DNA from: Halichondria panicea
Taxonomy: Eukaryota; Porifera; Demospongiae; Suberitida; Halichondriidae
Reading direction: 5' to 3'
NCBI RefSeq assembly: GCF_963675165.1
Contig: NC_087383.1
Span: 2,138,979-2,202,978, forward strand
Length of the DNA: 64,000 nucleotides
The translations under genes were made by a program, and so were the position numbers. Positions 10,743 to 24,979 of the stretch are shown here, one piece after another (within the stretch, counting starts at the first letter, position 1; each line of letters begins with the position of its first letter). Below the pieces are notes generated by a model that worked only from the letters and a program-made list of their open reading frames with translations, was not told the origin of the DNA and ran no database searches.

Positions 10743-13700
10743 CTGGGGGGGGAACAGTGAGAGTCATATTATGATTCAGTTCCGGGAATAAATGTCATAG
10801 AAAGTCACTAATTGACTCACATTTTTTCCAGCCGAGGCAAATGGAGCACAGCTATAGGTTACGTCTCTGTGGGACATGGAAAAATTGATTTACTGAAATT
10901 GTGTATCAGGTTTTAAGCAACTAATAAGGATTATCACTTATTGAGCGCACAATTCCCCGCCCACACACACCTGGTCAGTAGACAGCTGATTGCCTATCCA
11001 CAACATTGAAGGATTTTATCGCAGCTATGTACTTCATTGTACAGCTGCAAGGGGAGTGACGTGTGATACAGTGTGATTCAATGAAAGTCAGTACAACACA
11101 GTTAGTGTATGTTCACCAAAGAGGTACATGAGATTGTTCTGACAAATCATTCTTGTACTCTCTAATATACTAACAGGGTTTCATCTAGGATAACAAGTTG
11201 GGGGGGGGAGATTTGGGAGTGCGTAAGCGCGTCACAAAATGTTTGGCTATATGCCCACTTTTGTTTAAATGATTACATCATGCTTAACTTAATGCTAATG
11301 TGATGACATGTAGTACTAATGTGATGATGTCATTAGTTATTAGATTCGCTAAATAATAACTTAGGTACTTTACTGGATACCCAATTGAAACAAAATTAAA
11401 ATTCCTCACAATTCACCACAACCACAGACAAGTACTATCTATGAATTAGATTATTTTTACACCACAACTGTCAAAGATAAAAATCACAAATGTACACAGT
11501 CATTTTGAAACATACCTTGTAACTCCCCCCCCCCTGTACGAGTTATATGTTTGTGTTAAGCACACTTAACAGTGTACTCTAAAAGCTACATTTTGATAGT
11601 AAAAACTTGGGTATGATGTAAACACTACTGACGTTTTGGCAGGATTAGTGGAACATATATTTATGGTCCATTCCCCCCTTAAGCCGTGGCTATTTTAAAC
11701 CACCTCGCTATTCTGGCCAAGCTTCACTGTGCCGGATTAACAAGAGTCTACTGTACGTGTATTAACGAGTGCTGCAAGCTGCGCTGTGCTAATGCCTCTC
11801 GTCATGTTTCGCTTTCTCTCAAACTATGAGAGTGTTAGAGAGGTGAAGAGGTAATTACATAATGTATTACTGTTGACAGAATTGAATTACAAATAGAATA
11901 GGAGAGGAGCTGAATGTAAACAGAAGCCTATCTGATGGCTTGATGAATAATCAATCTTCAAAGATAGAGCATGTTATTTATATAACCTGTAGCCAAACAG
12001 CGGGAGCAAACCTTTGTCAAAGGCACAATCTGTACAGAATAGTAATAGAGAATTTGGATCATGAGGCTTATATTTAAATACAATTACCGTAGTATTTGCA
12101 AAAAGTAGAAAAGACTGGTGTTACATGCATCTATTGTTACCAGACTTGTGTACTCTATTGTTATCTATTCTATAATCATTGTTGTGCTTGTGGCTTCTTA
12201 CCAGAATCCCAAGAAAAAGTAGATCAGGATCTGGATTATCTCACATGTGGGGATGAGCACGCATGCGCATTAAATCTACATGTACAAGAATAATGGGTGT
12301 CTGCAAAGAAAACAAATGGCTACTATAGTCTATATAGCTAATAAAACCTCTTTTCTGGCTCTTAGCTAACAAAAAGCTCGCGCTTTAGTGCAAGGCTAAC
12401 TTATAAGTTGAATAGAAATTTTGTACGAACAGATGATTCTACGAAAGATTCTGAAGAGACTGCAACAGCCTTCAATGTGGGTCAAACTAGTCATAACTCA
12501 AGAAAGAAGCCTTAGTTTGCTAATCCACGAAACAAAGTCCAAGAAAACGTGGCTAGAAGCCTATAGAAGCTGTTAGTTTTTGTCGCATTGCAACCGTTGA
12601 GCAGTTACAGCTGGAATACACACACACACACACACACAGTCTGTTGAGCCCTTTCTCGGTATAGACAAATAGTTAGCTAAGTGATACTAGACAGGCTAGA
12701 AACAGGTTCTATTCCGCTATATGCAATTGAAATACTGTAGCTAAACTATAGCAAGCATTCATGCACATTGACTTCACTATTGCTGTGCCAACAATTCTTA
12801 GATAGAGAGCAAAGTGAGTACAAAATGGCTGCAGGAGCACAACATACAGTGATGGAGGCCCTGGGTGGGGCTCACATGAACAAAGAGAGGAAATGTTAAC
12901 AATAGTGAGGCTAAATGCTAGAGTCCAAAAGTACAACTTGACAGCAGCAAATTATGGTTTAAATTGTAGTAAATATTACGTAAGTTATAGTTATAACACG
13001 GGCACGAGGGATGTATGGAATATATTGCACTGAAGCACGAGGGCGCCAGCCCCGAGGGCTGAGTGCAATATATGCCATGCAGCCCGAGTTCACGCGTTAT
13101 AACTAGTTTATATCCCGAGGGCATAGCAACATAACACTGTCCTAGTAACACAATATAAACAGCACAAAAAAAGACAGAGACAACTCTAGACACAGCTCCA
13201 TCTCTTCTCTCTTCTAGACGCCAGTATCTGCAGCGTATAAGATTGGCATGACCGACGAATGGCTTGACACAAAATTGTTGGAGTTTCAACTGAAATCTGC
13301 AAAACAGCCCCACCCCACTACTCAGTGAATACATGGTATTAGCTGCTGGTCTACGCTCGGCCTCATAACCAAGCCAAGAAAGCTCGCTTCTACACTGCTG
13401 CAAAACAGCTCATGCCCCCAGCAAAAAGAGCCACTTCTAGTGCTACGGTGAAGCAGAATTGACATGCATCACGATGTCGAGGACTAGGTCGATCTAGGAA
13501 CACAGAATCTTCAACAAAATGAATCTTGGACAACTTTAAAACCTGCATGGTTGCAAGAAGAAACTCCAGCAGTGCTGAACATTCATTCCTGCATGGCTGG
13601 ACATACTTTAAAACTTGTTATTTCTCATGCGTATTAATTTAATTTTAATTTAATTGTCTGTCTAATTGCCAGAGGGGCGTTTTGCGGTCAGTGCAATATG

Positions 13701-13785
13701 ACTTTGCGGTCAGTGCAATATGACTTTCAGCAGTGCAATATGCTTCATATTGCACTTGGCAACAACGTAGCAACGGGATATAATA
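10743..13785. other. Unit-1-specific stretch without a recognised gene
   Basis: No supported coding region. It contains a MITE family 1 remnant (about 11680-11753, ending AGAGTCTACTG), an inverted-repeat segment at about 12979-13110 (ATATTGCACT … AGTGCAATAT around CGAGGGC motifs), and three copies of CAGTGCAATATG near 13690-13745. The open frame at 12918-13403 is part of this repeat and is not supported as a gene. Confidence 0.5.
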
Positions 13786-13903
13786 AGGTATAACATGTAT
13801 GCACCAACACAGTCAGCTTTAGCGTATCCCTCGTGCGGCTACGCCTCAAGGCATAATTATACAGTATTCACCGAGTGCAAACATGTACATGCAAAAAACT
13901 CAC

Positions 13904-14850
13904 ATCTGAGTTGCTGTCCAATTCTCAGCCATGACACCCGGGTCCATGATTTGAGACCTCTCGAGCAGCTTCTCCTCCAGCTCCCTCAGCAGGTCATCCT
14001 CTAGACATTGAATGGTCTCACTCTTCTCCTCAACCTGACAAGGGAACATCAATAAGTTGCTGCCAGGTGGAGAATACTCGACATACAATAGTGACGTGCA
14101 TGTACAGTCAACTACTGAAAATCTGGCAATGAAATTTAACGGTATTCTCCCACTTTGATATAAAGGTCAGCTTAAAGTTGGACTGTAGGTTAGGTATTAA
14201 ATAGGCATCTGCTATCAGGGTTGTTGCAATAACTATTATAAAGAGATAGTACGTACGTGTAATCACACAGTACACCATCAGATCGGCTATTCAGAGCATA
14301 GATCATACAGTATATACTGTACAAACTGTGCAAAGGAACAGGAAAACATGATAAACCGGCATTACGGTAACTTAAACCAACAGATGATAAATGGACTAAA
14401 ATCATGAAAACTCACTAATAATAACGAGTGTTGCAAACTGCGATGTGCTAATGCATGCCTCTCACTTATAGTTTCGATTAGGGGGGGAGGGGCTAAATGA
14501 GGCTCTTTATACTGCTAATCACAGGGGCCCCTCTTTCCGTATTCCCCCAAAACGTAATCGCAGTCTCGTGACCCCTAACCTCTAGCGTGAGAGATATGAA
14601 TGGGCACGTACATTTAACATCTGCTTAACCGGTACCTCGCGGATATGACACAACAAATCTACTGCAACCTGTAAGATTAGTCTGATATACATGTACCACA
14701 GAAACAGTGTGCTTGCTTGCATACATGCTAATTTAAAACTACTCACATCTGCATAGTTCCAATTTTCACTCCAGCTCAGCCATGACACCCGGGTCCATGA
14801 TTTGATATCTCTTGATCATGAGCAGCTTCTCCTCCATGTCTAGATGACTG
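13904..14850 (-). pseudogene. Kinesin-7-like coiled-coil exon remnants, block 2
   Basis: 13904-14034 is the coiled-coil exon (EEKSETIQCLEDDLLRELEE) with a deletion after MDPGVMAE that breaks the frame. About 14743-14850 is a second, more decayed piece of the same exon. No adjoining motor sequence remains. Confidence 0.55.
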
Positions 14851-14986
14851 CACTTCTAGAAGGTAAAAGGAAAACAAAATAATGCATTTGGTAAAGATCT
14901 ACTCTCATGCAAACAACATTGTAATTAGTATTGAGAGCAAATACATGTGATGATCATTACCAAATTTACTGGTAAAGGGTCAAACT

Positions 14987-15027
14987 GTTAGCAAGAGAGT
15001 TCATAATAGACGAACTCTTGCTGTTAG
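14987..15027. repeat. Short hairpin (GCAAGAG…CTCTTGC)
   Basis: Inverted repeat around 'TTAGCAAGAG … CTCTTGCTGTTAG'. The equivalent in unit 3 is at about 52620-52673. Confidence 0.5.
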
Positions 15028-15733
15028 TATGTAAAATTGCCAGCTATGGACCCCAACTAGTACCTACATGCAAATTTTAGGGGGGGGGGAATTGGAGCTA
15101 GGGGGGGATATCCCCCTTCCCCCCTGTATGACACCCTGCTCACCCTTTAGAAGACTGCCCCCCCCATACACACACACTCACCCCTCTAGAAAAATGTCCC
15201 ACCATAGCCTTCGGAGCTGTCTCCCTCCTCTTAGCAATCACTCCATCAATGTGCGTCGTCTTGAGTACCTCATTTCGACTGATCTTGGACGCTAGATGCA
15301 GCACACCCGCCACTGTAGCACCACTCTGTGATGTGCCTTAAGGCCTTTCTCCTTCACAGCAAGCTCTTGCAGCTGGTGTAGGAAGACCAGTATATCCGAG
15401 AGCCCTTGATAAGAGAATTCCAGTGTCAGGAGAAATACAAGTTGGTAGAAAGCGAGTGTGTTAGCAGGGCTAGTGCAGATAGCTTTGGCCAGTTCCAGGA
15501 GATTGGTGAAGAGAGAGTTGACTGTTTTAGAGAGGAACCTTTTCAAAACCACACCCAGTGAGAGCCCTACAGCCTCCAGACTCACCCAATCACTGCACAA
15601 GGGGAGGGTATAAATACACGTACATGTAGCTGTAAGCACTGCACATGATTGTATACATACATGTAGTGAAAGCTAAGACAAAATGGACCTGTATAACTGA
15701 CAAATAAAATCTAGTACGCCCACTGAACATAGC

Positions 15734-15972
<239 letters not shown>

Positions 15973-16488
15973 TTGAGAGGAATCTTGTCCTTGTTGGCAT
16001 GGTGATCTACGAGACGATGCCAGAGTAGGGCCACATCCAGCTGTGTGCTGGGCTCTCGAATGAGGAGCAATTGGACGAGGGAGGCAAACAGTTGCCCTGG
16101 GAACGCCGTCTCCAGCACTAATGAGTGACAAGTGTCAGCCACCGCCCTCAAACACTTGACCAGGGAGGTAGTCAACATGGGGCTGGAATACAATTATGGA
16201 AGCATAAACACTTAGTAATGCACACAGTCTATTGTGCATGGTCACATAATTACAAGCAGGTCATCCTCTATAATATATTCCCCACTTGGGGTCTGTATCA
16301 TAGCAACTGGCTGGGGTTTAACTACCATAAACCCCAGCCCTAGCCTGGAGCACATTCCTCATAAACTCCCTTGCCTTGAGGGCGCACTGATTTTATACTA
16401 GATCTACACAGCCAAAAAGAAGCTAGACACTTGTTGACAAAGGCAGGACAGATGGGTGGGGCTCACTAAACACCAGGAAGGCTGGAGG

Positions 16489-17231
16489 TAGCCTCTACAC
16501 AGGCTCTCCTTTTTCTGTTCTTTATCACAATCGTTCAATAAGATAAAATACGGTATTAATTGGAGGAATAAAGAAAGAAATAGACGTAGAGTTAGGAAAA
16601 AGGAGAGCCTGTATCGGGAAGTCGTGTGAGGGTAGAAGGGTGAAAATGAGCGTGGGCATGCTGAGCTAGAGATGTTGGACTGCCCACGTAGAGATCTATG
16701 ACTAATAAAACTTTGCCTGCAGCAAGCTGGACATGGACTTGGAACTGGAAGTTTGCAAGCACTATAGCTAGCTAAACCTTAGGCTTAGCTAGATGATCTA
16801 CTAGTTATATGTTCAGATTCTATCAGACTATCACCTTTTCTTGTGTCTTTCTATAGTCTACTGCTTTCTACATGCTAGTATAGATCAAGAATAGCTTAGT
16901 CATCATTATCATATAGCAGGTAGCTACTGCCACCAGAGCTGGCCACGCTGGTTCTCTGATCTGACTTGCGGCACAGCTTGGTGGTTGTCTCAATTCTTAT
17001 TAATTAATTAACTCTGAATGCGTGGGAGAATATCTTACGTCACGATTGTGGGCTACATATCGCCCACGTTCATAAAAATCCTTGTGGATCACGCGATTTC
17101 CCGAACCAGGCCTTACTTTTTCTTAACTGTACGCCCATTTCTTTCTTTGCTGCCTCACTATGTCTTTCTTATGATTTATCGATGAACAGTGACAACAGCA
17201 AGAAAAAGTGTAAGGCCTGGGATCGAGGCTA
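16489..17231. mobile_element. 743-bp element, TAGCCTC ends, 9-bp target duplication
   Basis: Ends TAGCCTC and GAGGCTA. It is flanked by a perfect direct repeat GGCTGGAGG (16480-16488 and 17232-17240). Unit 3 has the empty site with a single GGCTGGAGG near 54339. A 9-bp duplication fits Mutator-like elements. No transposase frame, so non-autonomous. Confidence 0.88.
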
Positions 17232-17412
17232 GGCTGGAGGATGGGTGAGGCTCACTGCTTGGACATTGACAAGTTAGTGCGTAGAGCTAGAAGCTTAGCA
17301 CTGGCTAAAAGCTATACGCACAACCTTTTTGCCTCAATAGTTTTTGAGACTGTTAGCTAGTTGTATCCAAGGTAAGGTAGCTTAGGTAACAAGTACTTTT
17401 CATTCAAGTGGG

Positions 17413-17543
17413 TATATAACACTTACTGTCCACTATATTTGAATTTATGGCAAACGTAAACCATCCTTGGCCTCGGAGCTTCACCCTCGTCCTCGGAGGT
17501 TTACTGCCATAAATTCTGATGTACGGACAATAAGTATAACATA
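17413..17543. mobile_element. Foldback MITE (unit 1 copy)
   Basis: Left end TATAACACTTACTGTCC and right end GGACAATAAGTATAA are imperfect inverted repeats extending inward past AATTTATGGC…GCCATAAATT. The same element is at 54533-54655, so it predates that duplication. Confidence 0.65.
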
Positions 17544-18062
17544 ATATCATAGTCTACTCAAAGGTTACTGCTATAAACAGGATTCACGAAGGCACCAGAA
17601 TCAGAGAACACGTACATGTACAAACAGTGTTTATGACAGGAAACTAACACATACATGTACACAAACAGCTAAATGAAGCAAAAGCTGTATAATATCATTC
17701 TCACCTGTTTTGAGTGTCCTGAGATGCCAGAGGATGTACAGACAGTCCAGTGGTGGCTCCGCTATTAAGACCCCTTGAGGCCACGGGTACATAAGAGTTG
17801 ATGAGCTCCAGTATATCTGGCTTATGATAGTCGGGAAGGACTCCTGCAAACTCCCCCACAGTGATAGTGATGGATTGCTGAAAGGTTAGAGAGGACGTGA
17901 GGTCAGAGGGGCCTTCTGAAACGGTTTCTATGGAGATACGGAGGTGGCGGAACCAGTGTAGGGAATATATCCAGTACAGACGGACCTGCATGAGTGGACA
18001 CAAGCTAAGTAATGTAAATACATGTATGCAGATTTAAAGCGTGGAATTAAACCACACTACGT

Positions 18063-18635
18063 ATAATGAAAGCACCACGGGTGCTGATGCCTCGGTAGAG
18101 GTGCCAAAGCTACATAACATAAAGCTAGCTTTTATACACACATTGATCATGATGAACATTTTTAATTTTGCTGCATGCAGAATCCAGAATCACAGGGAAA
18201 CTCGAAGAGTGGGTAATGATCGCCCATGATTGTTTTTAAAAGCGATCGATGCCAAAAGTTCAAGTCAAAAATGAATGGCTGCAAGTCAGCAGAGCTTTGC
18301 AGCTCTCTTCTCACTCTTGCAGCTATAACTAGCATTCTAGTGCAGAGCTAACTACTAAGTACAGTAGCAACACTCGGTGAACAAGTTTTGGTACAGACTC
18401 TTCTGAAAAGGCTGCAATGGCATTTCAAGTAAGCAAAACTAGGCATAACACGAAAACTAAGCATTATTTTGCAAATCCACGAATTGAAATCCAAGAAAAC
18501 ATGACTAGAAGCCTATAAAAACTCTTACTTGCACTTGATTCATCCTTGAGCAGCTGTAGCAGCCTACACACACACAGACACAGACACACAAACACACTAC
18601 CGTATACCTCGCTTGCGCATGCGCACCGAGGCATA
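18063..18635. mobile_element. Insertion in EFR3 intron 7, unit 1 only
   Basis: Unit 3 joins ACGTATAATTATA directly to AGATTAAGCCAG. Unit 1 has about 570 extra bases there, starting near ATGAAAGCACCACGGG and ending CACCGAGGCAT. The first 110 bases recur at 27346, 40711 and 50498. Ends are not defined well enough to name a class. Confidence 0.5.
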
Positions 18636-18954
18636 ATTATAGAGATTAAGGATTAAGCCAGTGTCAAAACATACATGTACAGTCATGCAGAAACTTAATA
18701 ACAGCTATGAAAGCATCGAAGTACATGTACGAAGAATAAATGCATATAGCCTTGTTTAGAAAATGGCCCAAAAATAGTATGTGCAACCATCCAAGTACTT
18801 TACCATGGAGACTCACCTAGAGAGCTGTCTGCTGCCACGGCAACACACTTAGAGTGTGCCGAGGATCCCTTGTTTGGTCTCCCAGGACTCCTTCACCTTG
18901 GCATCCACGTGGTCCACCAGCAACTGGACGGCCTTGTACCGATCCTGTCTCTGT

Positions 18955-19215
18955 GGGGGTACATGTACAGTGGATAATGTACACTGGGGGGCTGTAGGGG
19001 TACGTGTAAGTGGATAATGTTCATTGGGGGCTGTGGGGGGCACATGATAGATACGCACACTGGGGGGGGGCATGTGCATTGGATAATGTACACTGGGGGG
19101 CTGTGGGGGTACATGTACAGTGGATAATGTACCCTGGGGGGCTGTAGGGGTACAAGTACAGTGGATAATGTACCCTGGGGGGCTGTGGGTGGGGGGGGGG
19201 GTACATGATAGATAC
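18955..19215. repeat. Degenerate 39-41-bp minisatellite, unit 1
   Basis: About seven diverged units built on GTGGATAATGTACACTGGGG, beside EFR3 exon 7. Ancestral short state of the array at 55700-56990. Confidence 0.8.
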
Positions 19216-20706
19216 TGTACACTGAGGGGGTACATGTGAGTGGAAAGTACAATACACATGTAGGTACTGTCTTCGTGGGGATACATGTCTACACTGGAGG
19301 GAACAATTGATCAAGAATAAACAAGGAGTATGTTGGACCTGAAAGCTATCAATGTTACACAACAGAATAAAGCAGAGAGTAACGAAATACTGTTGACAGT
19401 CTGTTATGGACAGTCAAGTCAGAATTCCACAAGAATTTTTATCAAGCGTGATGCACTATACACTATGGTGAGAACACTTGGCCACCAGTACATGTATATA
19501 CGTGTACCTGCATGGCTTCCACAACGATGGCGTACACACCAGCTGTGAATTCCTTGTCCGATATCTATAGTTTGTTTAGGTCATAGTGTCTACAAGGGGA
19601 GCAATGGAGTGTTACTATATACACAGGAAATGAGACAATGGTTGTCATGGTACTAGACCTGCTGAGACAACATTGCACAATAGGTCATAGCACTTTACTA
19701 ACATCAGGAGTTCATTAAGAATCCTAATGAACTCCTGCTGAATGCAGTTCCATTTAAGTTACACCTATTAGGGAAACCACCTTGCCTACAAGTAGCACCG
19801 ACGCACACAAGGCATTGACTGACTTACTGTAGTATTGGCTTGAGGACACTATCGATGGGAGAGAGTCCGGCAAAAGCGATAAGCTCCTGCAGTGAGACTA
19901 TCCTGAGAGTACCCCCCCAGACTGTCCCCCTCCTCCACAACAGGCTGGATCTCACCAGACTCTCTGTCAGAGTGGGAGGGAGGTTACTATTGGCACACAC
20001 TGTATAATTATCTAAGGCCATCAATAGGTACGTTTGATACAGACTGAGGCTATCAACATTTACTCATTGAAGTATGTGTATGCTCCAGGAGTAGAACTGA
20101 AGCAAATTGTAGTGACTTTCCTAGACAGTATACCTTGACTGGGCGACACTGTGACTGTGCATATTGAAGAGGAAGGGCGGCACTATCTTGTTCATGTGAT
20201 CTTTATCACTCCCCTCAGTCCTTGCAACCCAGCCATCCGCGTCCTGTGTGAGGTGTAGTGGGGAGGGGTGGAGTTGGTGATGAAACCAATGTGATCACAA
20301 GTTATGCGTGTGACAGAGCACCCTAAGGGCAGTACAGTTAAAATATGACACCTAACACTTCGACCTGTGGCCACTCAAACTCATTTCATGTACACATACT
20401 CGTGATATTTATCGGTGTCGTCAACATTCTTGGTGAGGCTAAGAGAGGCAAAGCGGTGGATGAGGAAGTCGTACTGTCTGTGGTAGGGGGTGTTCCCTTC
20501 CTCTCGCTCGGCAAACTTCACAAACTGCGTGTGTGCGGAGGAAGGGTCAATGTGTTGTATAAACAAGTTCACTTCACACACTCACTCCTGGCCAATGGCA
20601 TACCCCCTCCACACACCCACACATATACATGCATGTTCACTTTTCACACTCACTACTCACACCCACACACGTTCACTCTCGGCACTATCACAGACACACA
20701 CTCTAC

Positions 20707-21716
20707 TCACACAAGACACAGGACAGTTTGGGAGGTGTGGGCATGTGCCAAAGTTCCAATTGCGGCTGCCGAGTTGACAGCCGCAATAGGTCGTTTGTGG
20801 TAGTTAGTAGGTGCTTTGGGAGGTTCGTAGTCATCGCATTCCGTCGTTGCGTGGTCTAGGCTAAAGCATAATGAACAATGCTCTTTGGTTTTTGCATTTA
20901 CAAAAGCCATAGCATAAAATGTTTGATAGATCTCGCCCCACTTCATGGCTGGGTTAGCTGCAGCTGCTTTTCTAAAGTTTCTATCATACTGTATCCACCC
21001 GTCTCCAGCGTATTTCCGGGCCGTGTGGACGATTAGTGAGGAATACGCTAAAAGGTCATGCACGCGTGTGGGGTCACGTTGCGTGACAAATGAGACGTAT
21101 GCGTTAAAGCATTCAACCCACTGTAATATGTTGGCAACGCTGCGCTTTTTTCTGGGTTTCTCACCCGTATCGTTGAGGTACCCCCGAACGAGTCGGGTAA
21201 GAACTCCGCTAGTTCGATAAATTCCCCTTTTTCCGATTTTTTAGATAGTTTGTCGGGAATGGGGATGGCATTCTGGCCTACATTGACCGTATATGGAATA
21301 ATGCTTGGTATCGTCGGTAATGTGGGGAGGCTCATGCGGGTTTGAGTACGGAGGGCACTAGTGGATACGAGGGGAACATGTGCTAGTGAGGTACTTGACA
21401 TACCTGCCGTTCCGGTGCTGACAACAGGGCCTGAGGTGGGACTCCGTGGGGTACCCGAGCCGGAAGCAGAGATGGTTGGGATTGAGGGTGGGACTGATGG
21501 TGAGACTGATGAGGGGACGGCTGTGGGGTGGTGTTGTTGGACTGCTGCCTGAATCCGCTGGTCCATTGCGGTGATGATCGTTGGTAACACCGCGCCGAGG
21601 GCTGCCTGGACAGAATTGGCAATCATGGTGTTGAGAGTTGTCGGAGTTGTCGTCGGGTTGGTGGAACTGATCGGCGGTGTTCCAGTTGAGGATGTGCTCG
21701 AGGAGGTAGTGGTCAT
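20707..21716 (-). pseudogene. Gag-like retroelement ORF (longest copy, frameshifted)
   Basis: Starts at ATG 21716-21714. A Ser/Thr/Pro-rich N-terminus is followed by IPIPDKLSKKSEKGEFIELA and LPDSFGG. One base is missing near 21174 compared with the copy at 62.1 kb, shifting the frame. In the shifted frame the protein continues through ARKYAGDGWIQYDRNFRKAA and a CX2CX4HX4C knuckle (CSLCFSLDHATTEC), ending at 20707 in foreign sequence. The layout matches Gag-like proteins of invertebrate retrotransposons. No reverse transcriptase is present. It replaces EFR3 exons 1-2 in this unit. Confidence 0.75.
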
Positions 21717-21863
21717 CTTCGTATAGAGAATTACAGGATAGATCAGCAAGAGAACTGACTGCCTGACCACGTGTTCCTTGCGCATGCCAGTACCTAGTCT
21801 CATGAATCAGCCGCCGTTCTTTTGGAGGTTTTGTCTCAAATGTCTTTGGGTGTGGTATTAAAT

Positions 21864-21920
21864 GCAAAAAAGTGGGTGTATCTCAGTCTTAGATATCTGA
21901 GATACACCCACTTTTTTTGC
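21864..21920. repeat. Hairpin repeat upstream of NLR3
   Basis: Same inverted repeat as at 429-485, same spacing to the start codon. Confidence 0.85.
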
Positions 21921-21996
21921 AAGTCATGCAAAAACAACAACACACCCAATATATTTCAGAGAGAGCTAGCTGCAAGGCACAGATTTATTTGCTGGA

Positions 21997-24979
21997 ATGG
22001 CCACTAAAGAGCAGAACCAAGGTATAAAGACTGTCATGTTTCCTATAAAGGATAAACCCAATGATTGCTAAAGCATAAAACCCTCATTGGTGATTGCTAT
22101 AACCTTGTGTGCTTGCTATCTATTTCAGAGCTCACAATTGACGATCTGAAGACAGAAATGAAACTGACTGATGAGCAGCTCAATACAGCAATAAAGGAAC
22201 CAGATCTACCCGAGTTAGCAGCATGTTTCGACAATGTTCACAAAGGCTATCTTGAAAAATTGGAGCTCTCACCTGGAGAGCAAACTGACGTGAGGACTAG
22301 AGCATATGTAGATGGCACTCTGGCAGGAATGTTGCTGGCTTTGAAATTCTGGATTCTGACCAACGGACAAGACGCCACTTTCCAAGCTCTGCTACTCATC
22401 ATACTCTCCCTGCTCAAAGAAGACGTTGCTGTTCGAGTGTGCAAGTACTTGTCTGACAAATGTGAGTCTGTCATGTGAGAGTGCATGTGGTCATTGTGGT
22501 ACCATACGTTGTGGGAGTGATTGCAACCAAATAAGGGACTTTCAACTTAATTGCTATTGTTACACATACAATTCTCTATTAACTATCACCAGGAATGGTA
22601 CTCACCTATTGTTTTGTTTCCCCAGACTCCACCACCTCGTGTCCCCCCTCCCGAGAGAGGGTCCTGCTGAACCACAAGCTGTCCTCGTACAGGGACTACC
22701 TACAAAGTCGCTACAGAGCACGAGTATCCACATCAGCCACACAATGGCCTCCTGTTCCAACAAACAAAGTCTTCAAACTGGCCATGATTCAGAAGGAGAA
22801 AATACAGAGAGGAATCGACGATGAATTTGTTAGGCTATCAATCACAGGAAAAATTGACGATATTTTACTTCAAAAAACTCCAGTTAACTTGACTAACATT
22901 TTCTCTGAGATTGGAAATAGACGAAACTTTGTGTTGATTGAAGGAGCTCCCGGCTCTGGCAAGAGCACCCTTGCTCTACACATCTGTCAGGAGTGGGCAG
23001 AGGGAAAACTGTTCCAAGAATTCGATATTGCAATCCTCGTGAAACTGAGAGATCCCCTCGTTAGAAAAGCTATTACAATTTCTGACTTACTTCCCTGCAC
23101 AAACAAAGCGATGGCTAATGAAACAGAAACTGCAATTATGTCACTGTACGGCAAAGGTGTACTGTGGGTGCTGGACGGATGGGACGAACTTCCTTCTGAC
23201 CTCCCTAGAGACTCAATCATCAACAAACTAATTCGACCAGACATGTCACGAGAAAGTCCGCTACACGAATCAGCTGTAATTGTAACATCTCGCCCGTCGT
23301 CTTCAGCTAAGCTCCACCCACGTGTATCGTCCAGGGTGGAGGTGTTGGGGTTCACTCCACATGAACTAGAACAGTATTTCAAGGAGTGTCTGAAAGGTGA
23401 CTCACAAGCTGTGCAGACTCTACTGGAGAGAATTCGAGAGAACCCAGTGGTAGAAGGTAGCTGCTACCTCCCCCTCAATGCTTCCATTGTCGTTAATTGC
23501 TTTCTTTCTGATAACCACTCACTCCCCACATCCAACCACGGGATATTCATATCAGTTGTCCAAAGCTCTCTCAAGAGATACCTCCAGGAGAAGTTGGGGA
23601 AGACCACTCCAGTGGGAGACATCACATCCCCAGACTCACTGCCCTCGGAAATCAGAACAGAGACCGTACAAATGTGTCAACTTGCATATCATGGGATCGA
23701 AAAAAACAAAGCAACATTTACTGACAATGATTTGGCCGCTCTTCGCATTACGAAGGAAATTTCAAACGTTGGACTATTACAAACTGTTCCCAGTATCATT
23801 AGCGATGGTCATCTGGTTTACTACTGCTTTCTCCACCTGTCTATTCAAGAGCTACTAGCAGCAATCCACATCTCTCTCATGTCTCCCAAACAACAAATCT
23901 CTGTATTCCAGAAGCTCTTTGGGAATCCTCGATTCAGTGCAGTCTTCCAGTTTTATGCTGGTATCACCAAACTGAGTACAAGTAGACCAATCCTCAGCAA
24001 GCTACCTCGATTCTTGTGTCCAGTTCCAGCCACTGTTTTTGATCTGGTCAGAAAGGTTGTCAAAACTGAGAAAGAGAAGAAGTATTTTGAGCCGAAGATC
24101 CTGTTGTTGTCCCTCATCAATTGTTTGTACGAAGCTGAAGACTCGCGACTGTGTGTGTTTGTGGCCAATCTTCTTAATCACAATCTAGATCTTGATCGCA
24201 CTACAATGAATCCTATTGACTGCCTCTCTGTTGGATATTTTGCATCAGTTTGTTCCAATAGCAGTAATGGATTCACACTTAGCCTCAGCAATTGCTCTAT
24301 TGGTGACCAAGGCTGCAAATTTCTGGTCCGAGGACTCTCCAAGTGTCCCAACTCTAATAATGATATTCCTACAGAAGGGATACACATCGCTGAGATTATC
24401 GAGAACACTAGTTCAATATCTAAATTGGATTTGTCTAATAATGTCATTTGCAACAGTGGACTTAGCACACTCTGTGAGGCCTTGTCCACTAACATATCAT
24501 TAAAGAGCCTGAACCTGGCCAAATGCTCACTAACAATATCAGACGACAATGGAGCTGCCCTCTATCAACTTCTGGACACAAACAATTCCCTCAAATATCT
24601 TGATTTGTCTGATAACACAGTGACTAGCTGTCGTCACATTGCTGCTGGACTTGCAGTCAATAAGACTCTGAGAAGATTGGACTTGAATAACTGTAAACTG
24701 ACTGATCAGAGTATCGAGGAACTATCAACTGGACTGATCAACAAGATTCAAGCACTGTACATTAGGCGTAATGCCTCAATAACAGAAGATGGAATGAAGA
24801 CGCTTGCCAGACATCTAACCACCCACTGCTCTGAACTGACACGATTGTCGATACCCCTCCGCCTAAGATCCTGTATCGAGACAGTATTCAGGGACGCTAA
24901 CGAAGAGAGGAAGAGAAATGGACTACCCGAGATTTATGTGCGTATTAATGTGTTTGATGAATGGACTATGAATGACTAA
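21997..24979 (+). CDS. DEATH-NACHT-LRR receptor (NLR3)
   Basis: Exons 21997-22021, 22129-22461 and 22626-24979 splice in phase to 903 residues. The DEATH exon is identical in protein to NLR1. NACHT has Walker A GAPGSGKST (about 226-234) and Walker B VLWVLDGWDEL. Compared with NLR1, one Arg is missing before IDDEF, the block after DPLVRKA is replaced (ITISDLLPCTNKAMANETET), and the LRR strands carry many substitutions (for example LNLAKCSL for LYLGNCSL). The C-terminus is longer, ending VFDEWTMND. It probably serves as an intracellular immune-type receptor with specificity different from NLR1. No lesions were seen; expression cannot be judged. Confidence 0.9.

Noticed and set aside
12918-13403. 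161-codon minus-strand frame
   Set aside because: Overlaps an inverted-repeat segment with GC-rich palindromes; no domain or splice context.
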